The notes below the pieces were generated by a model. That model searched no databases and was not told the DNA's origin. It saw only the letters and a list, made by a program, of their open reading frames with translations. 64,000 nucleotides of DNA from Maribacter sp. (GTDB taxonomy: Bacteria > Bacteroidota > Bacteroidia > Flavobacteriales > Flavobacteriaceae). The translations under genes and the position numbers were made by a program. Below are positions 44,423 to 52,951 of this stretch, one piece after another. How positions within the stretch are numbered: the stretch's first letter is position 1; each line of letters begins with the position of its first letter. Location of the stretch: the NCBI GenBank assembly GCA_020629285.1, contig JAHDDP010000007.1, forward strand, positions 1-64,000. Reading direction: 5' to 3'.

Positions 44423-45206
44423 TGGTCTTGACTTTTGCGTCTAAAATTTCCGGAGTAATATCATACAAGCTGTCATAGAAATTCATTTGAAAACTTCCTG
44501 GTCCGGCGCTCTTTTCATTTGCCATATCTCCAGCAACACCCATAATTGCCATTGCCGCAGTTGCCGCCATATGTGCATTTTCTTCTACACCTAAGCACGC
44601 ACCTACCATTGTAGTTGCCGTACAGCCCATACCGGTGATTCTCGCCATAAGCGGACTCCCGTTTTCAATTTTACTAACAGTATCTCCAGTGATGATATAA
44701 TCTGTTGCGCCACTGATTACTACGGTATTGTTGAATTTCTTTGAAAGTAGGGTAGCGCCTTCAATAGCATCTTGGGTATCTATAGTACTATCTACACCTT
44801 TTGTAGAATTGGTCAATTTTGCCAAGGCCATAATTTCTGATGCATTACCACGAATTACATTGGGTGTAGCTGTCTCTATAATTTTTTGGGCAACTTCTGT
44901 TCTGTATGCAGATGCACCAACGCCAACTGGATCAAATACAAACGGAGTATTTGTTGCCTTTGCTTGCTCAGCAGCAATAAGCATACTTTCTACCCATTTC
45001 TCACTCAATGTGCCCATATTGATAACTAAGGATGATGAAATAGTAACAATATCTTTGACCTCCTCTATAGCATGAGCCATTACAGGAGATGCACCAACAG
45101 CCAATAATGCATTGGCAGTATTATTCATGACTACATAATTGGTAATGTTATGAACTAATGGTCCTTTAGTTTTTACTTGTTCTAATACAGATGAAATATT
45201 GCTCAT
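44415..45206 (-). CDS. thiM: Hydroxyethylthiazole kinase
   Basis: A 263-residue ribokinase-like enzyme that phosphorylates salvaged thiazole. It has GPLVHNITNYVVMNNTANALLAVGASPVM at the N-terminus and GMGCTATTMVGACLG with the active-site Cys. It is the first gene of the salvage operon. I looked for a THI-box riboswitch between 45207 and 45402 and saw none. Confidence 0.95.
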   Translation of the reverse strand: MSNISSVLEQVKTKGPLVHNITNYVVMNNTANALLAVGASPVMAHAIEEVKDIVTISSSLVINMGTLSEKWVESMLIAAEQAKATNTPFVFDPVGVGASAYRTEVAQKIIETATPNVIRGNASEIMALAKLTNSTKGVDSTIDTQDAIEGATLLSKKFNNTVVISGATDYIITGDTVSKIENGSPLMARITGMGCTATTMVGACLGVEENAHMAATAAMAIMGVAGDMANEKSAGPGSFQMNFYDSLYDITPEILDAKVKTNA

Positions 45207-45402
45207 TTAATAATTGTATTCGGTTATTATATAGAACAACTAAGATCGTCATTTTCAAAAAAAATAGAACATAGTATAGTGTTGCTATTTTAATAAGTTA
45301 TTAACTAGGATTCTTTTTCCTTTGAAATAATCACAACTTTATTTCGTTTTATTCTAGTTGTTGTAAACCAGCTTTAACCATATTATTGGAAACTAAATAG
45401 TT

Positions 45403-46416
45403 ATGAAAATTATCATTAAAAGTATCTTATTGTTTTTTGCATTTTTAACATTTTCCTGTTCTTCTGATGCAGAAGAAGATACTATTATTATCGATAATAT
45501 TGTCGAGGAAAAGGAAGTTATAGAAGGAGTTGATTTTGTAAGCGCTACATTGGTTGAAGACACGCTTGGCAAAAGTTTTAGCGTTTGTTTTGTACATGAG
45601 GATAAGATATATGCAACTGCAGAAAACGAAACTTATATGTTTGACTTTGCAACGAGTTCATGGAGTTTATTGGCAACGGATGACGACACTCCAGATTTTG
45701 AACGAGGAATAAATTTTATTCGTAATGATAAATGGTATAGGCTTGTTAGAAAAGGTTTGTATACATACGATTTTGAAATGGCAAATTGGGAAAGGATAAA
45801 ATTACTGACCAATACATTTGGTATCTTTTCAAACGAAGGTTTTTATGTTGAAGACGACGATGCTGTTTATTTCGTAGATCAAACGAATGGTAAAGAAAAT
45901 ATCTTTATTTATGATTTGTTGACCAATGAATTGGGTATTCATGGCACATATACCAATGATGGTGGTTGGTATCCTATTTCATCTAATGCATTCATCTATA
46001 ACAATACCAATTATTTAGTTAGTTTGAATAATTGGAATAGTATGAAGGTATCTACATTCAATGATAATTTTACAACTTTTGAAACAGTAAATAGTTTAAG
46101 TGTTGAAAATCAGTTAGATGGTAGTGTTGCTTGTCAATTTGGAGATTATTTCATTTTTGGACTAGGAGGTGTACCTACAGTTGATGGAGAAGGTAATATT
46201 ACCCATGACCCGTCTAATATAAATTTTTACTATTACAATGTTCTTACTGATGCTTTTGGCACTATGAGCACTCCATTTTATGAGAAACGTAGAGGTTCTC
46301 ATTTAGTTACATATAATAATGAATATTACCTTGTAGGTGGTTATACTATTAAAAATGAAAGATCAGAAATAACATCAAAAATTGAGAAGCTTGAGTTTAA
46401 AATTTTGGAAAAGTAA
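45403..46416 (+). CDS. Kelch-like beta-propeller lipoprotein
   Basis: A 337-residue lipoprotein with Cys19 (TFSCSSDAEED) and an acidic, probably surface-sorting tail after it. Repeated strands such as HEDKIYATAENETYMFDF, NDKWYRLVRKGLYTYDF and NNEYYLVGGYTI indicate a degenerate Kelch-type propeller. It differs from the larger propeller lipoprotein at the start of the window, lacking its fibronectin domain. It is convergent with the alginate lyase gene, with 30 bp between their stops. Binding partner unknown. Confidence 0.72.
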   Translation: MKIIIKSILLFFAFLTFSCSSDAEEDTIIIDNIVEEKEVIEGVDFVSATLVEDTLGKSFSVCFVHEDKIYATAENETYMFDFATSSWSLLATDDDTPDFERGINFIRNDKWYRLVRKGLYTYDFEMANWERIKLLTNTFGIFSNEGFYVEDDDAVYFVDQTNGKENIFIYDLLTNELGIHGTYTNDGGWYPISSNAFIYNNTNYLVSLNNWNSMKVSTFNDNFTTFETVNSLSVENQLDGSVACQFGDYFIFGLGGVPTVDGEGNITHDPSNINFYYYNVLTDAFGTMSTPFYEKRRGSHLVTYNNEYYLVGGYTIKNERSEITSKIEKLEFKILEK

Positions 46417-46446
46417 GATGAATCGAATTAAATAGGTAAATAATAT

Positions 46447-47547
46447 TTAATCGTTTTTAGTAAAATAACCTTCATTTGAAACGGCTGCATCGCTAACGCT
46501 AATACTGGCTGTTTTGAACCACACTTCTGCATAATTACCATCTGCATATTGCTTTTGAATATCGCCACCATGCGTTTCCGCACCTGAACACCAATTCATA
46601 TTTACGTCTGGAGATTTACCATTGGTTTGATTATACGCTCCTAATTTGAAAAAGCAACCTTCGCCAGCGTATGCTTCTTTGCGTTCTACACCGTCTTGAC
46701 CGATAGGGAAGAACAATTTTTTGGTTTGCTCTGGTATATCTGCTATTGTAGTGTATTCCGATTCCAATAAATTTTTGGTGAACGTTTTGGTTTCGTGTCC
46801 GTCACTCATAAACTTCAAGCTCATAATGCCATCTTTTACAACAACTTCATAGCTGAATTCTTCGCCCAATGCAATACCATCTTCTGGCTCGGCAGGATAG
46901 GTGTCTGCCGTTTCACCAACTACGGAAAAGTCATTGCCCCAAACTGCCGATGAATAATCCCATCTACCTGCATTATCATCACCCGCAGTATTAATTTCAT
47001 AATGCCAGAATACAGAACCTGTTGTTTGTCCTGGGTATTTTTTGTAAAATATTTTTAATGGTTCGTTCTCAAATGCATCGGCACTATGTATTTGTCCCAC
47101 TACCACAGCATGTGTTGCTGCAACACGAGCATCACCTGTAGAAGATACATTCATAACTTTTAAAGTAGCCGTTAATTTATCGTCAGCCGTTTCTGGATAC
47201 CATTTTTTAATTTGTGCCAACTCCGTTCTTGTGTTGTTTGATGTACCATGCGTATCACCACCATTGGGCGCTTTAAATACTACCCATTCTTCTCCATTTT
47301 CATTTTCAGTATAGAGGAAGTCCTTATTTTCAAAATCATTGGCAATACCAACATTTGACCCATCACCTAAAATCAATTTCCAATCATCGAAAAACGGAAT
47401 TACGTCACTTGCGTAAACGGTTTTATCGGACTGGTTTTCTGCAGATGTATCTTCGGTTGAATCTGATGTTTTTTTAGTAGTATTCTTGCAACTAGTAAAA
47501 GAGAAGACTAATAGTAATGAAGCTAAGGCAATAGAATATTTTTTCAT
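46447..47547 (-). CDS. PL7 alginate lyase, lipoprotein
   Basis: A 366-residue polysaccharide lyase family 7 enzyme that cuts alginate by beta-elimination. After Cys20 and a Thr/Ser-rich linker, the jelly-roll domain (about 48-360) has the PL7 motifs RTEL (Arg107, Glu109), QIH (Gln152, His154) and FFKLGAYNQ. QIH rather than QVH usually goes with guluronate-containing substrate. As a lipoprotein it would work at the cell surface or periplasm. It stands alone, with no SusCD pair in this window. Confidence 0.92.
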   Translation of the reverse strand: MKKYSIALASLLLVFSFTSCKNTTKKTSDSTEDTSAENQSDKTVYASDVIPFFDDWKLILGDGSNVGIANDFENKDFLYTENENGEEWVVFKAPNGGDTHGTSNNTRTELAQIKKWYPETADDKLTATLKVMNVSSTGDARVAATHAVVVGQIHSADAFENEPLKIFYKKYPGQTTGSVFWHYEINTAGDDNAGRWDYSSAVWGNDFSVVGETADTYPAEPEDGIALGEEFSYEVVVKDGIMSLKFMSDGHETKTFTKNLLESEYTTIADIPEQTKKLFFPIGQDGVERKEAYAGEGCFFKLGAYNQTNGKSPDVNMNWCSGAETHGGDIQKQYADGNYAEVWFKTASISVSDAAVSNEGYFTKND

Positions 47548-47645
47548 TTTTCTTATGGTATGAACCGATAAGATATGAATAGTTTAAGTGTTTTAAGAAG
47601 AATCTTGGAATATTCGTTTACCGCAAAGAGAAAGGGTTACAATAT

Positions 47646-48601
47646 TTAAAGTGTATTATTCCAAACCATAACCACTTTACCTCGGGTTCGCATCTTCTCT
47701 ATATGTGTAATTGCATCTGGTATTTGAGTATATGGATATATCTTTTCAATATGAACCTTAATCTTACCGTCTTTTACTAAAGAGGCCAAGATTTCTAAAT
47801 CTTGGGTATTGGCTTCAGCCGTAAATTGTGTTAAAGGGAACTTACTAAATGCATTTTTAAAAAGAACAGAAACCATATGACTCATAGAGGTAAAACCAAC
47901 AATAACGCCTCTTTTACCCATTCTTTTATAGTCAGCATGCTTTAGGTTTCCGTGTGTATCAATAATTACATCATAATTACCATTATGTTCGTGAATGTTT
48001 ACGTTATCATAGGCTATGGCATTATCGGCACCAATTGACTTTACAAAATCAACATTTTTGTTGAACAAATCGCAGTTACTTTAGCACCATGAGTTTTAGC
48101 TATTTGAACTGCAAAATGACCAACACCACCTGATGCTCCATTAATCAATACAGATTCTCCATTTTGTAACTTACCATGAGTAATTAATGCTTGGTAAGCG
48201 GTCTGTGCGGCAATAGGCATGCCTGCCATTATTGGGAAATCTATATGCTCTGGTATTTTTGCGCAAACGCTACTTTTTACGCTTAGGTATTCTGCAAAAG
48301 CACCACCTTCTATTGATTCTCCAAACACTTTATCGCCAATATTAAAAGCTTTTACATTAGTGCCAACATCTTCAACAATACCTGCAAAATCAGCGCCCAA
48401 AATGGGCTCTTTGGGTTTAAAGAGTCCGAATGAAAACCGAGCAAAAAAGGGTTTTCCACGAAGAATATGCCAATCTGCCGGATTTGCCGAATTTGCCATT
48501 ACTTTTACCAAAATGTGATGATCCATAACTACAGGTCTGGCAACTTCTTCTAGTTGTAGCACTTCTGGACCGCCATATACTCTTTTAGTGAAAGCTTTCA
48601 T
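47646..48601 (-). pseudogene. Zinc-independent alcohol dehydrogenase / quinone oxidoreductase, frameshifted
   Basis: Two overlapping frames make one MDR-family oxidoreductase. The first (48601 down to 48041) carries the N-terminal domain and half of the Rossmann fold (SVLINGASGGVGHFAVQIAK); the second (from about 48068 to 47646) carries the rest (NVDFVKSIGADNAIAYD...). The break is a T run at 48055-48059: adding one T restores AICSTK-NVDFVKSIG. It is thus a one-base loss in a homopolymer, a real lesion or a sequencing error. Intact, the enzyme would be about 318 aa and reduce quinones or enones with NADPH. It leads neighbouring redox genes. Confidence 0.85.
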
Positions 48602-48622
48602 TTTTTTGAAAATTTTGTATTC

Positions 48623-49555
48623 TTAAGTTAATCCTTTTTCGACCTTAATATCTGGTTGATTTATAGTATTAAATTCGAAAATATCGTTACGTGAATAATG
48701 ACCGATGACATCAAAATCTAACTTTGCATGTACTATTTGATCTAAATCTATCTCTGCAATTAACGCTCCTGCTTTATTAAACAAAGGACCCGCAATTACT
48801 TTACCTAATGGAGAAACGATTATACTACCACCACGACACAGATTTTCAGGTTCGTTGGCAACCAAATGTTTGTATTTTTCTGGATACATGGACTTTGTAT
48901 AATACTGATTACAGCCCAAAACGAAGCATCTGCCTTCTAATGCAATATGTTTCATGGTAGATGTCCATTCCTCTCGGGAATCTGCCGTAGGTGCTATATA
49001 AATCTCTACACCCTTTTTATACATCGACATTCTCGCTAACGGCATGTAATTTTCCCAGCAAATGAGTCCGCCAAGCTTTCCTATTTTTGTATTAAAACTC
49101 ACCAAGGATTTTCCATCATCTTCACTCCAGATAATACGTTCGCTGCCTGTAGGTTTTATTTTTCGGTGAACACCTAAAAAGCCGTCAGTAGGGGAGATGT
49201 ACAGCATGGAGCAATATAGACTACCATTGTTAGATTGCTTTTCTGTAATGCCAATCACCAAATAAACCTTCTCGGTTTTGGCTAACTTCACTAATCTTTG
49301 CAACTCTTTACCTTCTAAATTTAAGCTGTTGTTATGGTAGTCGGCATATAGCTTTCTGCCTTCGTCAGTTCTACTGCCCACAACGGCACCAAAAGAAAAC
49401 CCTCTTGGATAACCAGGAATAAAAGATTCTGGAAAAACGATTAATTCGCACCCTTGCTTGGCATGGGTTTTTACAAGGTTTTCTATTTTATCGATAGTTT
49501 TTTCTATGTCAAAGAAAACGGGACTATCTTGAATAAGGCAGACTTTTACTTTCAT
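48623..49555 (-). CDS. Nitrilase-superfamily carbon-nitrogen hydrolase
   Basis: A 310-residue hydrolase with the Glu-Lys-Cys triad: Glu43 in VFPESFIPG, Lys132 in HRKIKPTGSER and Cys166 in GGLICWENYMPL. The HRK.KPT.SER and CWENYMPLAR signatures are those of true nitrilases (plant/bacterial branch 1), which turn nitriles into acids and ammonia. It sits in a leftward run of redox and detoxification genes. Natural substrate unknown. Confidence 0.92.
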   Translation of the reverse strand: MKVKVCLIQDSPVFFDIEKTIDKIENLVKTHAKQGCELIVFPESFIPGYPRGFSFGAVVGSRTDEGRKLYADYHNNSLNLEGKELQRLVKLAKTEKVYLVIGITEKQSNNGSLYCSMLYISPTDGFLGVHRKIKPTGSERIIWSEDDGKSLVSFNTKIGKLGGLICWENYMPLARMSMYKKGVEIYIAPTADSREEWTSTMKHIALEGRCFVLGCNQYYTKSMYPEKYKHLVANEPENLCRGGSIIVSPLGKVIAGPLFNKAGALIAEIDLDQIVHAKLDFDVIGHYSRNDIFEFNTINQPDIKVEKGLT

Positions 49556-49589
49556 GGGTATGGCATATATACCCTGTAATATATGGCAA

Positions 49590-50315
49590 TTATTCCAATC
49601 CCTTTTTCTCAGGATTCCAAAAAGGTTTGGTCTTTATTTGTTTGGCACTCCAGTTCAGTTCTTTTCTAAAGTAATTGGTCAATGCTACACAAACTCTACT
49701 ATCACCTGCCATGTACACCATTTTAATACCTTTCATCTTAGGTACGATACTTTTTAATGAACTTTTGATTTCAGAAGATGGGTTCTCATTCATTTTATGA
49801 AAATGAAACGTTGTAGTACCATCAATATCAGAAAAGAAGTCTTCATTTGTTTGACTGTAAATTAGGCTATTTATCTGTTTACTTTCCGGAAGATTTCGAT
49901 TGATGATATACAAGTGTGATAGTGCAGACAAATCGCCGATCATTAGATAACTATCTGCCGTATCATCTATTAAAAACTTACCTTTTTTCCATTTGAAATA
50001 TACCGTATCATTAGGTGTACAGCTTTCTACCCATTTTGCACCAATACCTTGGCTATGCGTTGCTATGGCTAAATCAATAGTGTTTTTCTCTTCATCGATA
50101 TCCCAAACACTGTAACTCCTAACTTTATCTTTCATGGAAATTTCATCTTGCCCAATACCCACGCCTAACCTTACAAAGTGCCCTGGAACAAAATCATGCG
50201 AAGCAACGGTTTCACTCTGAATCCGGATTTTATAGACCGAATCTGACAGTTTTGTTTTTTCTATTATGGTTCCTTTTTCAAGGACTTTTTTTATGATGGA
50301 TTCGACTATGCCCAT
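49590..50315 (-). CDS. Siderophore-interacting-protein-like flavoreductase
   Basis: A 241-residue protein with an N-terminal FAD-binding barrel (about 17-110; FVPGHFVRLGVG, VRSYSVWDI) and a C-terminal NAD(P)-binding-like half (about 115-235; SYLMIGDLSALSHLYII). It fits the SIP/ViuB-type reductases that reduce ferric-siderophores. With no siderophore genes nearby and a broken MsrQ-like membrane protein close by, it may instead pass electrons in the local redox cluster (inference). Confidence 0.82.
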   Translation of the reverse strand: MGIVESIIKKVLEKGTIIEKTKLSDSVYKIRIQSETVASHDFVPGHFVRLGVGIGQDEISMKDKVRSYSVWDIDEEKNTIDLAIATHSQGIGAKWVESCTPNDTVYFKWKKGKFLIDDTADSYLMIGDLSALSHLYIINRNLPESKQINSLIYSQTNEDFFSDIDGTTTFHFHKMNENPSSEIKSSLKSIVPKMKGIKMVYMAGDSRVCVALTNYFRKELNWSAKQIKTKPFWNPEKKGLE

Positions 50316-50386
50316 ATGCTATTATTCAAAATTAAAGACAAAGTATAAGGTATTTAGAACACCATATACTTTGTCTTGAAATGTAA

Positions 50387-51238
50387 TTAGTGATTGTTCT
50401 TAAACTCAGAAATCATCTCAAAAAGAGATTTTGGAGCTCTACCAGTTGCTTTCTCATAATCTGAAGGCACATTATTCGCTCCGCTTTTTATACCCTCGTA
50501 AATGCCTGCAATTACCGTACCCATAAAATCACCTAATGCGGCTTTTCTATCTGCTGCATAACTATCAATTGTTACTGAATTATAGATCAAGTTAGTACCA
50601 TACACTTTATTGATGTTTTCTGCCAACTCACTTTGTGTAACGGGTTCGCCGACTAAATTATAAACATTGCCATTATGTTTGTTTTCTACGAGTAATTTTG
50701 CATAGGCAAAACCTAGTTCTTCTCGGCTGGTATAGGTACATTTTCCTTGACCGGCACAGTTTTCTATTCTTCCTTCTTTTACATAGGTATCTATATATTC
50801 CAAATCTGGTTCTATGTAAATTCCGTTTCTTCCTATAACCCAGTTGAGTCCGGAATTCTGTACATCTTTTTCTGTTTGGCGGTTGCTCTGTACAATAGGG
50901 CTGAAGGCGTTATTAATTTCATCTCCCACAATACTGGTGTACACTATTTTTTGTACTCCGTTTTGTTTGGCAGCTTCAATCACATTTCTGTGTTGCTGAA
51001 TTCGTTTTTGAGGTTCATCCATGCCTGATACCAAAAGAACGGCATCTACACCTTGTAATGCTTCATTAAAATCTTTGCGGTTATTGTAGTCTCCTTTTCT
51101 GATTTCTACATCTAAATATGTAGCTTTTTCAGGTGTTCTGGCAATGCCGATTACATTTTCTTTGCCTATTAAATTGATAAGATGCTTTACAATTGATGCA
51201 CCTAATTTTCCACTTGCTGATGTTACTGCTATTTTCAT
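50387..51238 (-). CDS. NmrA/QorB-like NAD(P)H quinone reductase
   Basis: A 283-residue atypical SDR: ASGKLGASIVKHL binds NADP, with IARTPEK after strand 2 and GVDAVLLVSGMDEP. There is no Tyr-x3-Lys triad, as in NmrA/QorB relatives that act as quinone oxidoreductases or redox sensors. It is the second quinone-reductase-type gene in this leftward cluster. Confidence 0.85.
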   Translation of the reverse strand: MKIAVTSASGKLGASIVKHLINLIGKENVIGIARTPEKATYLDVEIRKGDYNNRKDFNEALQGVDAVLLVSGMDEPQKRIQQHRNVIEAAKQNGVQKIVYTSIVGDEINNAFSPIVQSNRQTEKDVQNSGLNWVIGRNGIYIEPDLEYIDTYVKEGRIENCAGQGKCTYTSREELGFAYAKLLVENKHNGNVYNLVGEPVTQSELAENINKVYGTNLIYNSVTIDSYAADRKAALGDFMGTVIAGIYEGIKSGANNVPSDYEKATGRAPKSLFEMISEFKNNH

Positions 51239-51328
51239 TTCATTCTATTTTTTACTCATTAATTGAAATTATATTTTATTCCTTATCTCAGAACCAACTG
51301 TCTGTTTTATAAATAACTACTTAATTTC

Positions 51329-51955
51329 TTAAGCTGCTTGAGTTTTATTCTTTCTTCTGCTCATAATTTTCTCTTTTACTGACGGAATTCTAATTATGAA
51401 ACCAATACCCACGATTACCGCATAAATAATCCAAGTTTTTTCTAAAATGGCTACGTGCAAAAGGCTAAGTATAATCGCTGCATATGCCCAACTTTGAAGC
51501 ATTTTCCATGTCCGTTTTAATTTTTTCATCCACTTTCTATTAGAAGTGAACAATAACGGAATCAATATTAAAACGGCTATGAAACCGGCTATATAATTGA
51601 ATTGGGTAAAGGTTTCTGAAAAACCTTCTGCCCAGATAAATATGACAAAATGCAACAAACTTCATACTGCCGTAGCTATACCCATAGCTTGTCTTACAAA
51701 AAGATTATTAACACCAAATAGGATAAAGAAAGGGGTACAGGTCAACACAGCGGTCATCCATCTTATTGAAAATTCACCTGTGATATGATATAACATTTCT
51801 AAAGTTGACATGCCTTCTTTACCACCATTTTCAACTAAAGTCAAAACAAAACCATTAGAGGTATCTATTTTAAACATATTGCTTAATATAAACATTGGCA
51901 ATATTGCAAGAATGGTTACAATGATCCAGCCATAATTCTTTTTCAAAAATGTCAT
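51329..51955 (-). pseudogene. MsrQ-like ferric-reductase transmembrane protein with in-frame TGA
   Basis: A 208-codon frame interrupted by TGA at 51662-51664, both parts in the same frame (GIATAV-stop-SLLHFVIFIW). Before it lie two TM helices, after it three or more, with His in LLHF and LLHV suited to haem binding. Size and layout match MsrQ/YedZ, the haem b subunit that supplies electrons to the periplasmic methionine sulfoxide reductase MsrP. MsrP is not in this window. A start exists only at a TTG after the stop, so two functional halves seem unlikely. Nonsense mutation, sequencing error or recoding are possible. Confidence 0.75.
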
Positions 51956-51956
51956 A

Positions 51957-52154
51957 TTATAATGAGGCTTTTAATTCGTTCAATTGTTTTTCCAAAGCTT
52001 CTGCTTTATCCTTAAATTTTTGCATTGTCTTTTTCATTTGACCAATTTTTTTGAATGCCTCATCATCCTGTACTGCGGTGTACGTTGTTACACCATCTTT
52101 TTCTTTGAATTTCGACTTACTGCCACATGTTGGGCAAATTTTTATATCACTCAT
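51957..52154 (-). CDS. Small CxxC protein with coiled coil
   Basis: A 65-residue protein. A CPTCG motif near the N-terminus gives half a zinc ribbon, followed by a Lys/Glu-rich helix (about 30-63) with heptad-like spacing, so it could dimerise to build one metal site. No family recognised. It starts 2 nt before the methyltransferase stop and ends 2 nt before the MsrQ-like gene, so it belongs to that operon. Confidence 0.65.
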   Translation of the reverse strand: MSDIKICPTCGSKSKFKEKDGVTTYTAVQDDEAFKKIGQMKKTMQKFKDKAEALEKQLNELKASL

Positions 52155-52155
52155 A

Positions 52156-52779
52156 CTATTTAGATTTAATTATGACCACTTTACCGTCATACTTTGGTGT
52201 TAAATGGTATTTGTTTGTTTGTTGTATCGCTTTTAAAAATCGTTTTGTATCGTGCATTTCTGCATTATCCACGTATACAATTGTTTTACTATGAAAATTA
52301 GGTTCTAGCATCTGAAAAAGAGACAAGTATAAATCTTTCCATCCATCAAGAAATAATAAATCTATAGGTTCTGAATACCCTTTTAATGTATTTATAGCAT
52401 CGCCAATTCTCATTTCTATTAGGTGATCAACACCTGCATTTTTAAAATTCTCAATTGCTTTTTTTGCTTTAGAATCTATGAGTTCGGTTGTAACAATACT
52501 GCCATTTGTTTCTAGAATTCCCTCGGCTAAATACAAGGTAGATATACCGAATGAAGAACCAAATTCAACCACATTTTTCACTCGATTTTCTTTAATGAGC
52601 TGTACTACATCTTCCCCTTGCTTTTTTGAGATTGCCAGATAGGTATCTTTAAAATGTATTGGTTGAATAGGACCTAGAATGCTTTTCGTCAAAGCCTTCA
52701 TTATTCTTATCTCATCAAATTTGGCATCTTCAAACAAATCTGCCAATGTAGATGCTATTTGTTGGTGTGCTGCAATCAT
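52156..52779 (-). CDS. Class I SAM-dependent O-methyltransferase-like protein
   Basis: A 207-residue methylase close in layout to the catechol-O-methyltransferase-like family (Methyltransf_24). Motif I is VVEFGSSFGISTLYLA, the acidic strand TTELIDSKAKKAI binds the adenosine ribose, and DLLFLDGWKDLY includes the metal/substrate region. Substrate unknown. It is the upstream member of a tight group with the small CxxC gene and the MsrQ-like gene. Confidence 0.85.
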   Translation of the reverse strand: MIAAHQQIASTLADLFEDAKFDEIRIMKALTKSILGPIQPIHFKDTYLAISKKQGEDVVQLIKENRVKNVVEFGSSFGISTLYLAEGILETNGSIVTTELIDSKAKKAIENFKNAGVDHLIEMRIGDAINTLKGYSEPIDLLFLDGWKDLYLSLFQMLEPNFHSKTIVYVDNAEMHDTKRFLKAIQQTNKYHLTPKYDGKVVIIKSK

Positions 52780-52795
52780 AATATTTGAACCTTTT

Positions 52796-52829
52796 AAAAG
52801 GAATAACCGTGTTACCGGCTATTCCTTTT
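52796..52829 (-). terminator. Putative terminator hairpin
   Basis: AAAAGGAATA and TATTCCTTTT pair perfectly, with an inner CCG/CGG, giving a hairpin about 120 bp after the ABM/SnoaL gene stop on the minus strand. More inverted repeats lie at 52855-52881 and 52916-52925. Confidence 0.5.
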
Positions 52830-52951
52830 CAATTAATTTTATAGACACCGCCAAAGGGTATAATACCCTGAGGCTTGCCTCGAATTTAAAAGTTTGTTTC
52901 CTTTGAATGCCTCATGGGCTTGCCCTTAGGGGTTTTTCTCTCTAGAGCGGA

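Noticed and set aside
44728-45075. 115-codon plus-strand ORF opposite thiM
   Set aside because: It is an antisense shadow of a strongly conserved gene.
45207-45402. TPP riboswitch before thiM
   Set aside because: The thi-box core words are not present on the minus strand.
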